A DNA stretch of 64,000 bases from JAHFDS01 sp964593795 (GTDB lineage: Bacteria > Myxococcota_A > Polyangia > JAHFDS01). The stretch lies in NCBI GenBank assembly GCA_964593795.1, contig CAZQJC010000283.1, forward strand, positions 1-64,000, read 5' to 3'. Below are positions 34,201-43,495 of the stretch, one piece after another. Position 1 is the stretch's first letter. The number at the start of each line of letters is the position of its first letter. The notes below the pieces were generated by a model. The model worked only from the letters and a program-made list of their open reading frames with translations, was not told the origin of the DNA and made no database searches. A program made the translations under genes and the position numbers.

Positions 34201-36415
34201 CCTCGGCGAGCGCGGACATCCGCGCCTCGGCCGCCACGCGCGCGAGCTGCGCCTCGTCCATCGCCACGACCGGCACGACCACCTGCACCGGCGCCGCCGC
34301 CACCTGCTTCTCCGCCTCCGCGGCCCGTCGCTCCGCCTCGACCGCGCGCTTCTCCGCTCGCTCCGCGCGTCTGTCCGCATCGACCGCGACCCGCTCGGCC
34401 TCCGCGAGCCTGGCCTCCGCCGCAGAGAGGCGCGCCATCGCGCTCGCGCGCGCCGCCTCCGCCTCCCGCGCCCGCGACTCGAGCCGCCCCTCCGCCTGTG
34501 CCACGGCGGCCTGCACCGCCTCCGCGACGCGTGCGTCGCCCGCGCTGGCCTGCGCCCGCTCCCGCTGCAGCAGGATCTGCAGCCGCTTCGCCTCCTCCTC
34601 CACCGGCGCGAGCTTGCCCCGCGCCTCGCTGGCCTCCGCGACCCGCGCGTCCAGCTCCGACCGCGCGAACTTCAGCTCGCTCCTCGCCATGTCGAGGTTG
34701 GCCTTCGCTGCCGCGCGCCCTCGCTCCGACTCCTCGAGCGCCTCACGCAGCCGCGCCAGCTCCTCGCGCGCGCCCTCGCCCGGATCCGTGCTCGCGACCG
34801 CCGGCTCCGCGGCCTTGCCGGCGGCCGCGATGGCCGCCTCCGCCTCCGCACGCACCCGCGCGGCCTCGCGCCGCGCCCGCTCCGCCTCGCCGCGCGCCCA
34901 CTCGGCCTCGGCCTCCACGCGCGTGAGCGCCCCGCGCGCACGGTCCGCCTCCGCCCGCGCGACGCCGATCTCCTCGCGCAGTCGCGCCAGCTCCGCCTTC
35001 GTGGCCGCGCTCTGCTCGGGCCGATCGACGTGCTCCACCCGCGCGCGCAGCGCCGAGATCTCGGCCTGGGCCGCGCGCAGGGTCTCCGTAAGCGGACCCA
35101 CCTCGAGCCGCGCCTCGTCGATCTGCCGCTGGAGCTCCGCGCGCTCGTCGGCCGCCTCGGCGAGCCGCTCGCGCAGCGTCGCAGCCTCGTCCGCCAGCGC
35201 GTCCCTGCGCCCCGCCTCCGTTCGCGCGGCCTGCGCCGCCGCTTCCTCCGCGGCCTGCCGCTCGACGCGCGCATGCGCCTCGAGCTCGCGCGCCGCCGAC
35301 AGCGCCTCCATCGCGCGCTGCTCCGCGAGCGCCCGCTCCTCCTGCACCTGGCGGAGCTGCCGTTCGGCCTCGTCGAGCCGCCCCTCGAGCGACGCGAGGC
35401 GCGCCGCCTCCCGCCCGAGCCGCGCCTCCGCCTCCGTACGCGCCGCGACCATCTCGTCGAGCTGTGCGCGCAGGTCCACCGCGTGCTGATCGGCCGCCGC
35501 GATCCGCGCCTCCGCCTCCGCCGCCCGCGACACCGCCGACGCGCCGCTCGTCGCCGAGTCCAGCGCGCGCCTCGCGGCCTCCGCCGCCGCACCCTCCGCG
35601 CGCGCCGCCCGCTCCTCGAGCTCCTTGGCGCGCTCCTCCGCGGCCTTGCTGCTCTTCTCGGCCTCCGCGCGCGAGGTTTCCGCCCGCGCGAGCCGCGCCT
35701 CCAGCTCCGCCCGCCCGTCGTCCGCCCGCGGGCGCTTCTCGGCCCGCGCCGGCGGCCCCTCGGCCGGCGGCAGCTCCGGCACCTGCACGATCGTGTACCC
35801 GCGAGGCGACAGCTCGAGCGGCCCCGTGAGCGCCACGTACTCCGCGACGTCGTCGTGGTCCCCGACCAGCGACGAGTCCAGCGACAGCTCGGGCTCGCCC
35901 TCCGCGTACTCGACGAGCGTGTATCCGAAGAACGCGCTCTGCCCGATCATGCGCACCGCGCCGAACCGCGGCTCGAGCGCGTCGACGAGATCGTAGTACC
36001 GCACGCCTCCGTTCGAGCCCTCGCGGTCCGCGCTCTCCGCGGCGACCACCAGCCGGCCGTCCGGCCGCAGCACCCGCCGCACCTCGCCGAGCAGGAACGA
36101 GTCGCCGAGCAGGATCGTCCCGTCGTTGCACAGCACCACGTCGGCGCTCGCGTCAGCCAGATCGAGGCCGCTGCGGTCGAGCCGGCGGAACTCCAGGTTC
36201 GCGCGCCGGAACGTCGAGCGCGCGCGCAGCAAGAGCTCCGGATCCGCCTCGAAGCCGACCACCTCCACCGCGCCGCGGTCCGCGACGAAGTCCGCCGCCA
36301 CGCCCTCACCCGCGCCGATCTCGACCACGCGCCGGCCTGCGAAGAGGTCCTCCAGGTACAGATAACGCGGCAGCCGCCGCAGCCAAGCCTCGGGAGACGT
36401 CTTTGGGGACCTCAA
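31295..36415 (-). CDS. Giant SAM-methyltransferase / coiled-coil protein
   Basis: This is a 1706-residue protein. Residues about 1-190 form a class I SAM-dependent methyltransferase: motif I VVEIGAGEGVAADF, acidic motif II (VVGFEADPELL), the VVLCNDGTILL strand and EVRRVLRPDGRLVVAAE. Pro-rich linkers (ELPPAEGPPARAEKR) then lead into about 1400 residues of almost continuous Ala/Glu/Arg heptad coiled coil, ending in an acidic tail (SLEDPDK). No signal or transmembrane segment is seen. It resembles cytoskeletal or scaffold coiled-coil proteins of gliding myxobacteria in form only; the methyltransferase head is the odd part. The TTG start follows the acylphosphatase stop by one base. Confidence 0.8.
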   Translation of the reverse strand: MRSPKTSPEAWLRRLPRYLYLEDLFAGRRVVEIGAGEGVAADFVADRGAVEVVGFEADPELLLRARSTFRRANLEFRRLDRSGLDLADASADVVLCNDGTILLGDSFLLGEVRRVLRPDGRLVVAAESADREGSNGGVRYYDLVDALEPRFGAVRMIGQSAFFGYTLVEYAEGEPELSLDSSLVGDHDDVAEYVALTGPLELSPRGYTIVQVPELPPAEGPPARAEKRPRADDGRAELEARLARAETSRAEAEKSSKAAEERAKELEERAARAEGAAAEAARRALDSATSGASAVSRAAEAEARIAAADQHAVDLRAQLDEMVAARTEAEARLGREAARLASLEGRLDEAERQLRQVQEERALAEQRAMEALSAARELEAHARVERQAAEEAAAQAARTEAGRRDALADEAATLRERLAEAADERAELQRQIDEARLEVGPLTETLRAAQAEISALRARVEHVDRPEQSAATKAELARLREEIGVARAEADRARGALTRVEAEAEWARGEAERARREAARVRAEAEAAIAAAGKAAEPAVASTDPGEGAREELARLREALEESERGRAAAKANLDMARSELKFARSELDARVAEASEARGKLAPVEEEAKRLQILLQRERAQASAGDARVAEAVQAAVAQAEGRLESRAREAEAARASAMARLSAAEARLAEAERVAVDADRRAERAEKRAVEAERRAAEAEKQVAAAPVQVVVPVVAMDEAQLARVAAEARMSALAEASELARREVEARDARIARLERELEQRAGGIGELDEARREAAEAAEALAEARAQIEELEAELDERVQAQVALEAQVARGLPHVPMDADLAGRHAAALAVVERARDSAMVALGDARAEARALAASVERERARATELAGRLDEIAASDAAARRRVAELEGRLLREARGDVSAAAEAGARELAALQAGAVELRGRAERAEAQLAEARARVVELERSLDEVSRSRDAGAAQAAEAGQRLEEAGRRIAELEQATRGGGAELEQARERLALLDSQVAMWMAKFRDAEAKAEQIRTESARKLIEAKQAAGGQLQRALEESTRKLVTARDEAAKAESARRELVVELDAVRGEVERARVLSAELDRERGLRAEETRAAAARVLELEGLVQARAAEAEQARQEVAERRGQLEKLSVEIDRARQEAEAARAQLAELARRMGELEQSRAGLEVALASARTSAELRVSEAEAGRRSMEAQLEEARRGWEAQVEETRRLADARVAEALAARRGVEGQVAELERTRQVQEAEAESARRALEARLLQAGEARRALETRLGEAEAAWRAVDGKLGEAEAARRAADVRASELEAQRRVLEVRASELGRVATELEQRLEATQAAARSAGEQARRAEAAQQEAEERARVADQGAEASRGHVARVERLIEETTTRERAARQRESDAIARAIGAEQSAQRAVQEAQARLAEAERAADGGRAELALREVRIGELAMQLTRAEAVHGASERDREVEVTRLRAALDAASAEMATLRAGADEGRRAATRLGEELSRLRGELESAQAAERVASARVEQVQAAERAAAERAASEATARGTLEAQRGGELERLARAESRLRELGAELEGQRAEAVLLDGERQRLLEALSMAKAEVRERGGQLEEEKHRAAEVADRAARAERELEAQRARLGGLERDLVAARARVVELQQEIVSRGPELILAPEGVGGTVGSVEGPATRTDKSALSEFEATLSLEDPDK

Positions 36416-36416
36416 C

Positions 36417-36707
36417 TCAACCTCTCACCTCGAATGCCCCGAGCCCGCCCGAAGCGACGCCGAAGGCCACGTTGACGTCGTCCACTCGTGCACCTGCGGG
36501 TCCGACGCGACAGAACGCGAGGAGCTCTTCCAGCGCTTCGCCGGGCCCCTCCGCCAGGATCTCGACCCGCCCGTCGGGCAGGTTGCGCACCCAGCCGCAC
36601 AGGCCCAGCCGCGCCGCCACCTCGCGCGTGCGGGCGCGAAAGAACACGCCTTGCACCCGTCCCGAGACGAAGGCGTGGAGCCGCCGCGGATCGCTGCTCG
36701 AGGTCAT
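36417..36707 (-). CDS. acyP: Acylphosphatase
   Basis: This 96-residue protein fits acylphosphatase, which hydrolyses acyl phosphates such as carbamoyl or 1,3-bisphosphoglycerate. The catalytic loop is SGRVQGVFFRA, with the catalytic Arg of VQGVFFR present, and Asn in GWVRNLPDGRVEI completes the site. It is divergent from rho and is followed at once by the giant coiled-coil gene (one base gap), so the two are probably cotranslated. Confidence 0.93.
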   Translation of the reverse strand: MTSSSDPRRLHAFVSGRVQGVFFRARTREVAARLGLCGWVRNLPDGRVEILAEGPGEALEELLAFCRVGPAGARVDDVNVAFGVASGGLGAFEVRG

Positions 36708-36762
36708 GTTCTCTGCCGGCTGATCGATGCGGGCGCCGGGGTCGCGCGCGGGCCGAAACCCC

Positions 36763-36791
36763 TTGACACGCTCCGTGCGCCCTCCTAGTTT
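36763..36791 (+). promoter_or_regulatory. Promoter of rho
   Basis: A perfect TTGACA (36763-36768), a 17-base spacer and TAGTTT (36786-36791) precede rho, leaving a leader of about 155 bases. It is one of the best housekeeping promoter matches in the window. Confidence 0.65.
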
Positions 36792-36797
36792 GAGGCT

Positions 36798-36954
36798 CCG
36801 AATCATAGGATCTTCGCGGGCCTCGGCGGAAGAAAACGTCCGGGGCACACCCTCCAAAAAACGAAACCAGCCAGCCAGCCCAACGGCCCCGGTCACCGGA
36901 GGCCAGCCGAACCCGAGGCGTGGGCCCCAGCCGACCACCCAACACGGAAGACCA
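36798..36954 (+). promoter_or_regulatory. rho 5' leader, C-rich
   Basis: The untranslated leader of rho is rich in C and poor in G in its middle part (ACCAGCCAGCCAGCCCAAC near 36868 and CCGACCACCCAACAC near 36930). Rho binds C-rich unstructured RNA and is known to control its own leader in several bacteria; autoregulation here is an inference. No Shine-Dalgarno close to the consensus is seen before the ATG. Confidence 0.4.
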
Positions 36955-38202
<1,248 letters not shown>

Positions 38203-38262
38203 CCTGCCTGCAGCTCGACCCAATTGAGCCCCGGAGGCACCAGGAGTATCCTCGGATACGGA

Positions 38263-38799
38263 ATGGCGTGGCGTCGAACGGGTAGAAAGGGCTTCACGCT
38301 CATCGAGCTCATGATCGTCGTGGCGATCATCGGGATCCTCGCTGCCGTCGCGATCCCGGCTTTCCTGCGCTACACCAAGCGCAGCAAGACCACCGAGGCG
38401 CTGCAGAACATCGGCCTCATCTTCCGCGGCGCCGTCTCGTACTTCGAGGCCGAGCACCTCGAGCGGAGCGGCACCATCAAACCCCGCCAGTTTCCCTCGA
38501 GCGTGGGCCCGAGCCCCGCGTTGAGCAGCCTCGCCGACGGGCTGAAGGTCCAGCCGAACCCCAGCTACTGGGACGCCGAGGCCTGGCACGCCCTCAGCTT
38601 TTCGCTCGGCGACGCCCACTACTTCGTCTACCGGTTCGAGAGCTCGGGCACCGGAAACGCCGCCATCTTCACCGTGGGCGCGCACGGCGACCTCGACGCC
38701 GACGGCACCCATTCGACCTTCGAGCGCTCGGCGAGCGTCGACGCGGCCGCCAACGTACGCGGGTCGTCCGGTGTCTACGTCGACAACGAGCTCGAGTAG
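38263..38799 (+). CDS. Type IV pilin-like protein
   Basis: This 178-residue protein starts with a short basic leader and a prepilin cleavage site, GRKG/FTLIEL, with Glu at position 5, then MIVVAIIGILAAVAIPAF, the classic N-methylated helix. The C-terminal globular part is unlike standard PilA and ends VDNELE. A TTG start at 38224 is possible but would lengthen the leader; the ATG gives a normal seven- to eight-residue basic leader. It follows rho on the same strand and overlaps the next kinase gene by 29 bases. It could be a minor pilin of a type IV pilus or of type II secretion. Confidence 0.85.
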   Translation: MAWRRTGRKGFTLIELMIVVAIIGILAAVAIPAFLRYTKRSKTTEALQNIGLIFRGAVSYFEAEHLERSGTIKPRQFPSSVGPSPALSSLADGLKVQPNPSYWDAEAWHALSFSLGDAHYFVYRFESSGTGNAAIFTVGAHGDLDADGTHSTFERSASVDAAANVRGSSGVYVDNELE

Positions 38800-40318
38800 C
38801 ACCGGCCACGCCGTCCGAGCGGCGAGCCGCCGCCTCGACGAGCGTGACGCCTCCCGTGTGCTGCGCCGCGCGGCTGCGCTCCAGGTGCGCGCCACCGGCC
38901 TTTCGATCTCCGAGCTCGAGCGCGCCGCCGAGGAAGCCGGGATCGATCCCGCGTACGTCCGGCGGGCCCTCGACGAGCTCGATCGCCACGACAGCGCCCG
39001 CGGCCTCCGCCGGCGCCGGCTGCGTGCCGGCGTGCGCCAGGTCGAGCAGGCGACGCGGCGGGTCTTCCTCGAGCAGCTCGTCCCCGAGGCGGATCGAGAG
39101 GGCCAGACGCGGTGGCGCGGCAAGCGTTCCGCGGTCGGCGGCGTGCTCTTCAGGTATCGCGTGGAGCAGGTCCCCGGCGGCGAGGCCGAGCTCGTGCTCG
39201 AGGCTGACCGGAGCCCAGCCAGCCGGCAAGCTCGGTGGGCGGGCGCGGGCGCGGCGCTCCTCGGAGCGGCGACCGGGTTCGTCCTCGCGGCCAAGCTCGC
39301 CAAGGCCGCCTGGATGATCGCGATCCTGGTGGGGTTCCCTGGCACGGCGCTCCTCACCGCGTGGGCCATGCTCGCGCTCGTCGAGGCGCTCACGGCCGGG
39401 CGCCGCGCGGCCGAGCTCGAGGCCCGCATAGGGCTCCAGCTCGCCGACGAGGCGCCCCCGCCGACCACGCTGGTCCCGGTGCCGGGCAGCCTGTTGCTCG
39501 GCCGCTTCGAGATCGAGCGCGCGCTGGGCCGCGGCGGCATGGCGGACGTGTACGTGGCGCGCGACCGTGCCCTCGGCGGCGAGCGCGTGGCGCTCAAGAT
39601 CTTCGCCCTGCCCGCCGACGTGGAGGGCGCCCACGATCGCTTCCGCAACGAGGTCGTCGCGGCGCGCCGCGTGAACCACGCGAACGTCGTCCGCATGCAC
39701 GACCTCTTCGAGCACGAGGGCCGACTCCTGCTGTCGATGGAGTACTTCGAGGGCTGCACGCTGGCCGAGCTGGTCGCCAAGAGCGGCCCGTTGCCCCTCG
39801 CCGAGGCGCGCACCGTGCTATGCGCCGTGGCGCGGGGGCTCGAGGCCGCGCACGCCGCCGGCGTCATCCACCGCGATCTCAAGCCGGCCAACGTGCTCGT
39901 CGGGGCGGGTCCCGCCGCGGAGGTCAAGCTGATCGACTTCGGCCTGGCCAAGGCGAGCTTCCTCGGGAGCCTGACCGGCACCGGCGCGATGCTCGGCACG
40001 CCCGGCTACATGTCCCCCGAGCAGGCGCGCGGCCGGCCGGTCGACGCTCGCTCCGACGTGTACGCGCTCGGGGCGGTCGCCTACTTCGCCCTGACCGGCC
40101 AGCCCCCCTTCCGAGGGGAGGACCCGCTGCAGGTCGTGCTCCAGCACGCCGAAGCGCCCGCGCCCCATCCACGCGTCCTGCGGCCGGACCTGCCCGAAGC
40201 CGGTGACCTCGCGGTCGTTCGGGCCCTCGGAAAGCAGCCGGACGATCGGTTCCCGTCCGCCCGAGCCCTCGGCGACGCCCTGGCCGCCGCCCTCCCCGAA
40301 CCTCACGCAACGCCCTGA
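38771..40318 (+). CDS. Membrane Ser/Thr protein kinase
   Basis: This 515-residue protein has an N-terminal helical domain (ASRVLRRAAALQVRATG...AEEAGIDPAYVRRALDEL), then two hydrophobic helices (WAGAGAALLGAATGFVLAA; AWMIAILVGFPGTALLTAWAMLAL), and a full kinase domain at the C-terminus: LGRGGMADVYVARD, Lys in VALKIF, HRDLKPAN, LIDFGLAK, YMSPEQAR. The order, membrane part first and kinase last, is the reverse of PknB-type kinases. The GTG start lies within the end of the pilin-like gene; a later in-frame GTG at 38858 is an alternative. The overlap hints at a shared pathway. Confidence 0.85.
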   Translation: MSTSTTSSSSTGHAVRAASRRLDERDASRVLRRAAALQVRATGLSISELERAAEEAGIDPAYVRRALDELDRHDSARGLRRRRLRAGVRQVEQATRRVFLEQLVPEADREGQTRWRGKRSAVGGVLFRYRVEQVPGGEAELVLEADRSPASRQARWAGAGAALLGAATGFVLAAKLAKAAWMIAILVGFPGTALLTAWAMLALVEALTAGRRAAELEARIGLQLADEAPPPTTLVPVPGSLLLGRFEIERALGRGGMADVYVARDRALGGERVALKIFALPADVEGAHDRFRNEVVAARRVNHANVVRMHDLFEHEGRLLLSMEYFEGCTLAELVAKSGPLPLAEARTVLCAVARGLEAAHAAGVIHRDLKPANVLVGAGPAAEVKLIDFGLAKASFLGSLTGTGAMLGTPGYMSPEQARGRPVDARSDVYALGAVAYFALTGQPPFRGEDPLQVVLQHAEAPAPHPRVLRPDLPEAGDLAVVRALGKQPDDRFPSARALGDALAAALPEPHATP

Positions 40319-40397
40319 TTTCAGGTCTGCCCGGCGCGGCGATCTCATCCCGCCCGGCCGACGCCCGACGCCGAAAGCCCGAAGCCCGCCTCAGTCC

Positions 40398-40426
40398 TTG
40401 CTTTTCCGTCGCCGGGTGACTATAGA
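40398..40426 (+). promoter_or_regulatory. Promoter of rpmE
   Basis: TTGCTT (40398-40403), 17 bases, then TATAGA (40421-40426), 20 bases before the rpmE start. A short leader with CGGAGG follows. This gives the rpmE-prfA pair its own promoter. Confidence 0.55.
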
Positions 40427-40446
40427 TTCGCCTCTTCGGAGGATTT

Positions 40447-40698
40447 ATGAAGAAGGGCATCCACCCCGACTACAAGCCGACGCGCATCCACTGTGCCTGC
40501 GGCGCCGGTCACGACACGTTCTCGACCCGCGGCGACTTCCAGGTCGAAATCTGCTCCCAGTGCCACCCGTTCTTCACGGGCAAGCAGAAGCTGATGGACA
40601 CCGCAGGTCGGGTCGAGCGCTTCCAGCGCAAGTACGGCCGCGGCTCCGTCACGCCTGCCGGCGTCGCGCCCGCAGGCGATACGCCCGCCGGCAAGTAA
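40447..40698 (+). CDS. rpmE: 50S ribosomal protein L31, zinc form
   Basis: This 83-residue L31 begins MKKGIHPDYKPTRIHCACG, with the later pair EICSQCHPFFTGKQK, so all four zinc cysteines are present (C+ form). The C-terminal tail (TPAGVAPAGDTPAGK) is an unusual short Pro/Ala/Gly extension. A strong CGGAGG lies before the ATG. It precedes prfA, the usual neighbour. Confidence 0.95.
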   Translation: MKKGIHPDYKPTRIHCACGAGHDTFSTRGDFQVEICSQCHPFFTGKQKLMDTAGRVERFQRKYGRGSVTPAGVAPAGDTPAGK

Positions 40699-40778
40699 GC
40701 AGCTCCCACGACCCCACTCGGGCGGGCTGCGGTCACCCCGCGGCCCACGGTACTGCTCACGGCCCGTAGGTCCCCGCC

Positions 40779-41855
40779 ATGCCGCTCTCCGCAGCGCTCC
40801 TCGACAAGCTCGCCTCGATCGCCCAGCGCCTCGAGGAGATCGAACGCTCGCTCGCCGATCCCGAGATCATCGGACGGCGCGGCGAGTTCCAGAAGCTCTC
40901 CAAGGAGCGCGCCGAGCGCGCCGAGCTCGTCGAGCGCTTCCACCAGTACCAGGTGATCGCCAAGCAGCTCGAGGAGAACCACGAGCTGCTCAAGGATCCC
41001 GAGATGCGGGAGCTCGCCGAGGAGGAGATCGCCCGGCTGCGCCTCGAGGAGGCCGACCTCGAGAAGCGCATCAAGGTGCTGCTCCTGCCCCGGGATCCCA
41101 ACGACGAGAAGAACATCCTGCTCGAGATCCGCGCCGGCACCGGCGGCGAGGAAGCGGCCCTCTTCGCGGCCGACCTCTACCGCATGTACTCGCGGTACGC
41201 CGAGCGTATGCGCTGGAAGCTCGAGATGATGTCGATGTCGGAGTCGTCGAGCGGCGGCCTCAAGGAGGTCGTCGTGCTCGTGAGCGGCACCGACGTCTAC
41301 TCGCGCCTGAAGTTCGAGTCGGGCGTCCACAGAGTCCAGCGCGTCCTCGCCACCGAGGCGCAGGGCCGGATCCACACCTCTGCGGCGACGGTCGCGGTCC
41401 TGCCCGAGGCCGAGGACGTCGACATCAAGATCGAGGACAAGGACCTGCGCATCGACGTGATGCGGTCGGGCGGCCCGGGCGGCCAGTCCGTGAACACGAC
41501 CGACTCCGCGGTGCGCATCACGCACCTGCCGACGAACACGGTGGTGATCTGCCAGGACGAGAAGTCGCAGACGAAGAACAAGTCGAAGGCGATGAAGATC
41601 CTGCGCGCGCGCCTCTACGAGGCGGAGCTACAGAAGCGCGAGCGCGAGGAGCGCGACGCCCGCCGGTCTCAGGTCGGCTCGGGCGACCGCTCCGAGAAGA
41701 TCCGCACGTACAACTTTCCGCAGGACCGGATGACCGATCACCGCATCGGGCACACCAGGCACAACCTGCCCGCCGCGATGGACGGCGACATCGACGACGT
41801 CATCGAGGCCCTCCGCACCCACGCCCAGGCCTCCGCCCTCGAAGAAAACACCTAG
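40779..41855 (+). CDS. prfA: Peptide chain release factor 1
   Basis: This 358-residue factor releases peptides at UAA and UAG. The catalytic GGQ is intact (RSGGPGGQSVNTTDSAVRITH, Gly234-Gln236) and the C-terminal DHRIGHTRHNLPAAM motif is present. The codon-recognition tripeptide, normally PxT, reads Leu190-Ala191-Thr192 (in HRVQRVLATEAQGRIHTS, codons at 41346-41354). Thr, the residue that reads the second base, is kept; the Pro is not. It is downstream of rpmE. The methyltransferase gene prmC, often next, is absent here. Confidence 0.96.
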   Translation: MPLSAALLDKLASIAQRLEEIERSLADPEIIGRRGEFQKLSKERAERAELVERFHQYQVIAKQLEENHELLKDPEMRELAEEEIARLRLEEADLEKRIKVLLLPRDPNDEKNILLEIRAGTGGEEAALFAADLYRMYSRYAERMRWKLEMMSMSESSSGGLKEVVVLVSGTDVYSRLKFESGVHRVQRVLATEAQGRIHTSAATVAVLPEAEDVDIKIEDKDLRIDVMRSGGPGGQSVNTTDSAVRITHLPTNTVVICQDEKSQTKNKSKAMKILRARLYEAELQKREREERDARRSQVGSGDRSEKIRTYNFPQDRMTDHRIGHTRHNLPAAMDGDIDDVIEALRTHAQASALEENT

Positions 41856-41874
41856 CCGCCCCCCGTCCGCCCCT

Positions 41875-41912
41875 CGTGGACGTGGACGTGGACGTGGACG
41901 TGGACGTGGACG
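41875..41912. repeat. GTGGAC hexanucleotide array (six copies)
   Basis: A pure array of GTGGAC lies in the short gap between the convergent prfA and lipoprotein genes. It is followed by GATTCCGG, a motif also found in inverse form (CCGGAATCC) just before the array at 58458. Confidence 0.9.
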
Positions 41913-41933
41913 ATTCCGGTCCGCCTGCCGCGT

Positions 41934-43463
41934 CTACCGCGGATAGACCGCCCCCACCGCATCGATCTCGCCGCCCGGGAAGAACGGCGACCCCGGCCCG
42001 CGAACGACATCCCCCAGCGTCGCCAGGCTGATCACGCGCACGTAGCGGAACGGCCCCGCGCCGCCGAGGTCGAACGACTGCTCGCCATAGCCGTCGCCGA
42101 TCACGGTCCACGGCCCACCCGGCGCGCTCGCGCCGAGCACGCGGTATGGCTCGCCGATCCCCGCCGACATCGGTCCCTGCTCGAGCACGACGAGGTCGTC
42201 CCCCGCGCCATCGCCCGCCGCCGTCCCCGCGCCCAGATCCAGCACGACGTCCGCGCCGAGGACCCCGAGCGCCACCGCGTCCACGCTGCCCGTCGGCGCC
42301 CCGAGCGCCTTCCCCGGATCCGTCGCGGTGTTCATGGCCTCGCCGAAGTCCGCCGTGATCATCGGCGTGATGTGCGCCTCGACGACGGACTTGGCCCAGC
42401 CATTGGCCGGCACCATCGGCAGCGTCGCCGCCGGCGCCGGGAACATCGGCGTCAGGCCGGGATCCGTCGCGCCGATCCCGCGCCGCACCGCGCGCACGAG
42501 CTCGAACGCCCCTCGCGCCGACACGCCGTAGAGGCCGCTGAGCCACGGTGTGGGATCCGCCGGGGTGTAGTGCGGGCTCATCGGGTCGTCGAAGAACAGG
42601 CCATGTCCGAGGAACGCGGTGCCGAGCTCGACGAACGAGCCACCGCACGCGCCCGCTTCCTCCTCGAGCACGCGGTTCATCGCGGCGAGCACCGCGAGGG
42701 CGTCGGCCGGCGCGACGTGAGTCGCGATCGGCAGGTTGAACACGCGCTGCACCAGCGCATCGAGGTCCCCCGTCCCGTCCGAGGGATCGACGAGCCCGAC
42801 CACACGCAGCGCCGGCTTCCGCGTGAAGTGCGCCGGGTCGTCCACGATCGCCAGCGCCGCGCGCACCTGAGCGCGGAAATCCACGACCAGCGCCTGCGGG
42901 TCCACCATCGACCCGCCGTCGCGCGCCAGCCGCAGGAACACCTGCAGCATGTCCACGGTCCCGAGCTGGACGATCACGAGCGTCGGCGAAGAGTCGTTCG
43001 GGCGCAGGCACTCCGACGGCGCCGCCACGCATGAGCCTTCGGTGCATGCGCAGAGGAGATCGGGGGCCTCGGCGAGGCTCGCGAACGACGCACCCGCGCG
43101 CTCGAGGTGCACGACGTGCGGGCGCGTGAGGCGTGGCGCCACGATCTGCCCGAGCTGCGCGTCGAGCAGCGCCGGCCAGCTCGTCGTCCACCCAGGCGTC
43201 GAGGCGCGCGCGTCGCCGATGACGACGATGCGCTCCAGGGTCTGAAAGTCGATGGACGTCGCTCCGCTGGCCTGACACCGCGGTGCAGGCGCCGCATCGG
43301 GCGCAGCGTCCGCCCGCCCCGGCCCATCCCCCCGCGCCCCATCCACCGCCGCATCCGCCCGCGCTGCATCCATGCGCGCACCCGCATCCATCGCGGGCCG
43401 CGCGCTCGTCCCATCACCGCACGCCCCGATCAGGCATGCCGCCACCCATGCGCTCGCTCGCAC
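41934..43463 (-). CDS. Lipoprotein with SGNH-hydrolase-like domain
   Basis: This 509-residue protein has a lipobox (LIGACGD) and a long Asp/Ala-rich linker. The next domain opens RIVVIGDARAST and later has VIVQLGTVDML, recalling blocks I and III of SGNH/GDSL hydrolases, but the catalytic Ser position is occupied by Ala or Arg, so it is probably degenerate. The C-terminal domain (VVLDLGAG...DDLVVLEQG...FRYVRVISLATLGD) matches a beta-sandwich found in predicted cell-surface proteins. The GTG start lies 33 bases after the upstream LamG lipoprotein stop, with a GGGGGA site, so it is in the same operon. Confidence 0.65.
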   Translation of the reverse strand: MRASAWVAACLIGACGDGTSARPAMDAGARMDAARADAAVDGARGDGPGRADAAPDAAPAPRCQASGATSIDFQTLERIVVIGDARASTPGWTTSWPALLDAQLGQIVAPRLTRPHVVHLERAGASFASLAEAPDLLCACTEGSCVAAPSECLRPNDSSPTLVIVQLGTVDMLQVFLRLARDGGSMVDPQALVVDFRAQVRAALAIVDDPAHFTRKPALRVVGLVDPSDGTGDLDALVQRVFNLPIATHVAPADALAVLAAMNRVLEEEAGACGGSFVELGTAFLGHGLFFDDPMSPHYTPADPTPWLSGLYGVSARGAFELVRAVRRGIGATDPGLTPMFPAPAATLPMVPANGWAKSVVEAHITPMITADFGEAMNTATDPGKALGAPTGSVDAVALGVLGADVVLDLGAGTAAGDGAGDDLVVLEQGPMSAGIGEPYRVLGASAPGGPWTVIGDGYGEQSFDLGGAGPFRYVRVISLATLGDVVRGPGSPFFPGGEIDAVGAVYPR

Positions 43464-43495
43464 CTGTCCCCCTTCGGCCCCTCGCGGGGGGCTCG

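Noticed and set aside
32942..36475. Long plus-strand open frame opposite the giant coiled-coil gene
   Set aside because: It is Arg/Leu/His-rich without motifs, while the minus strand has a methyltransferase and heptads.
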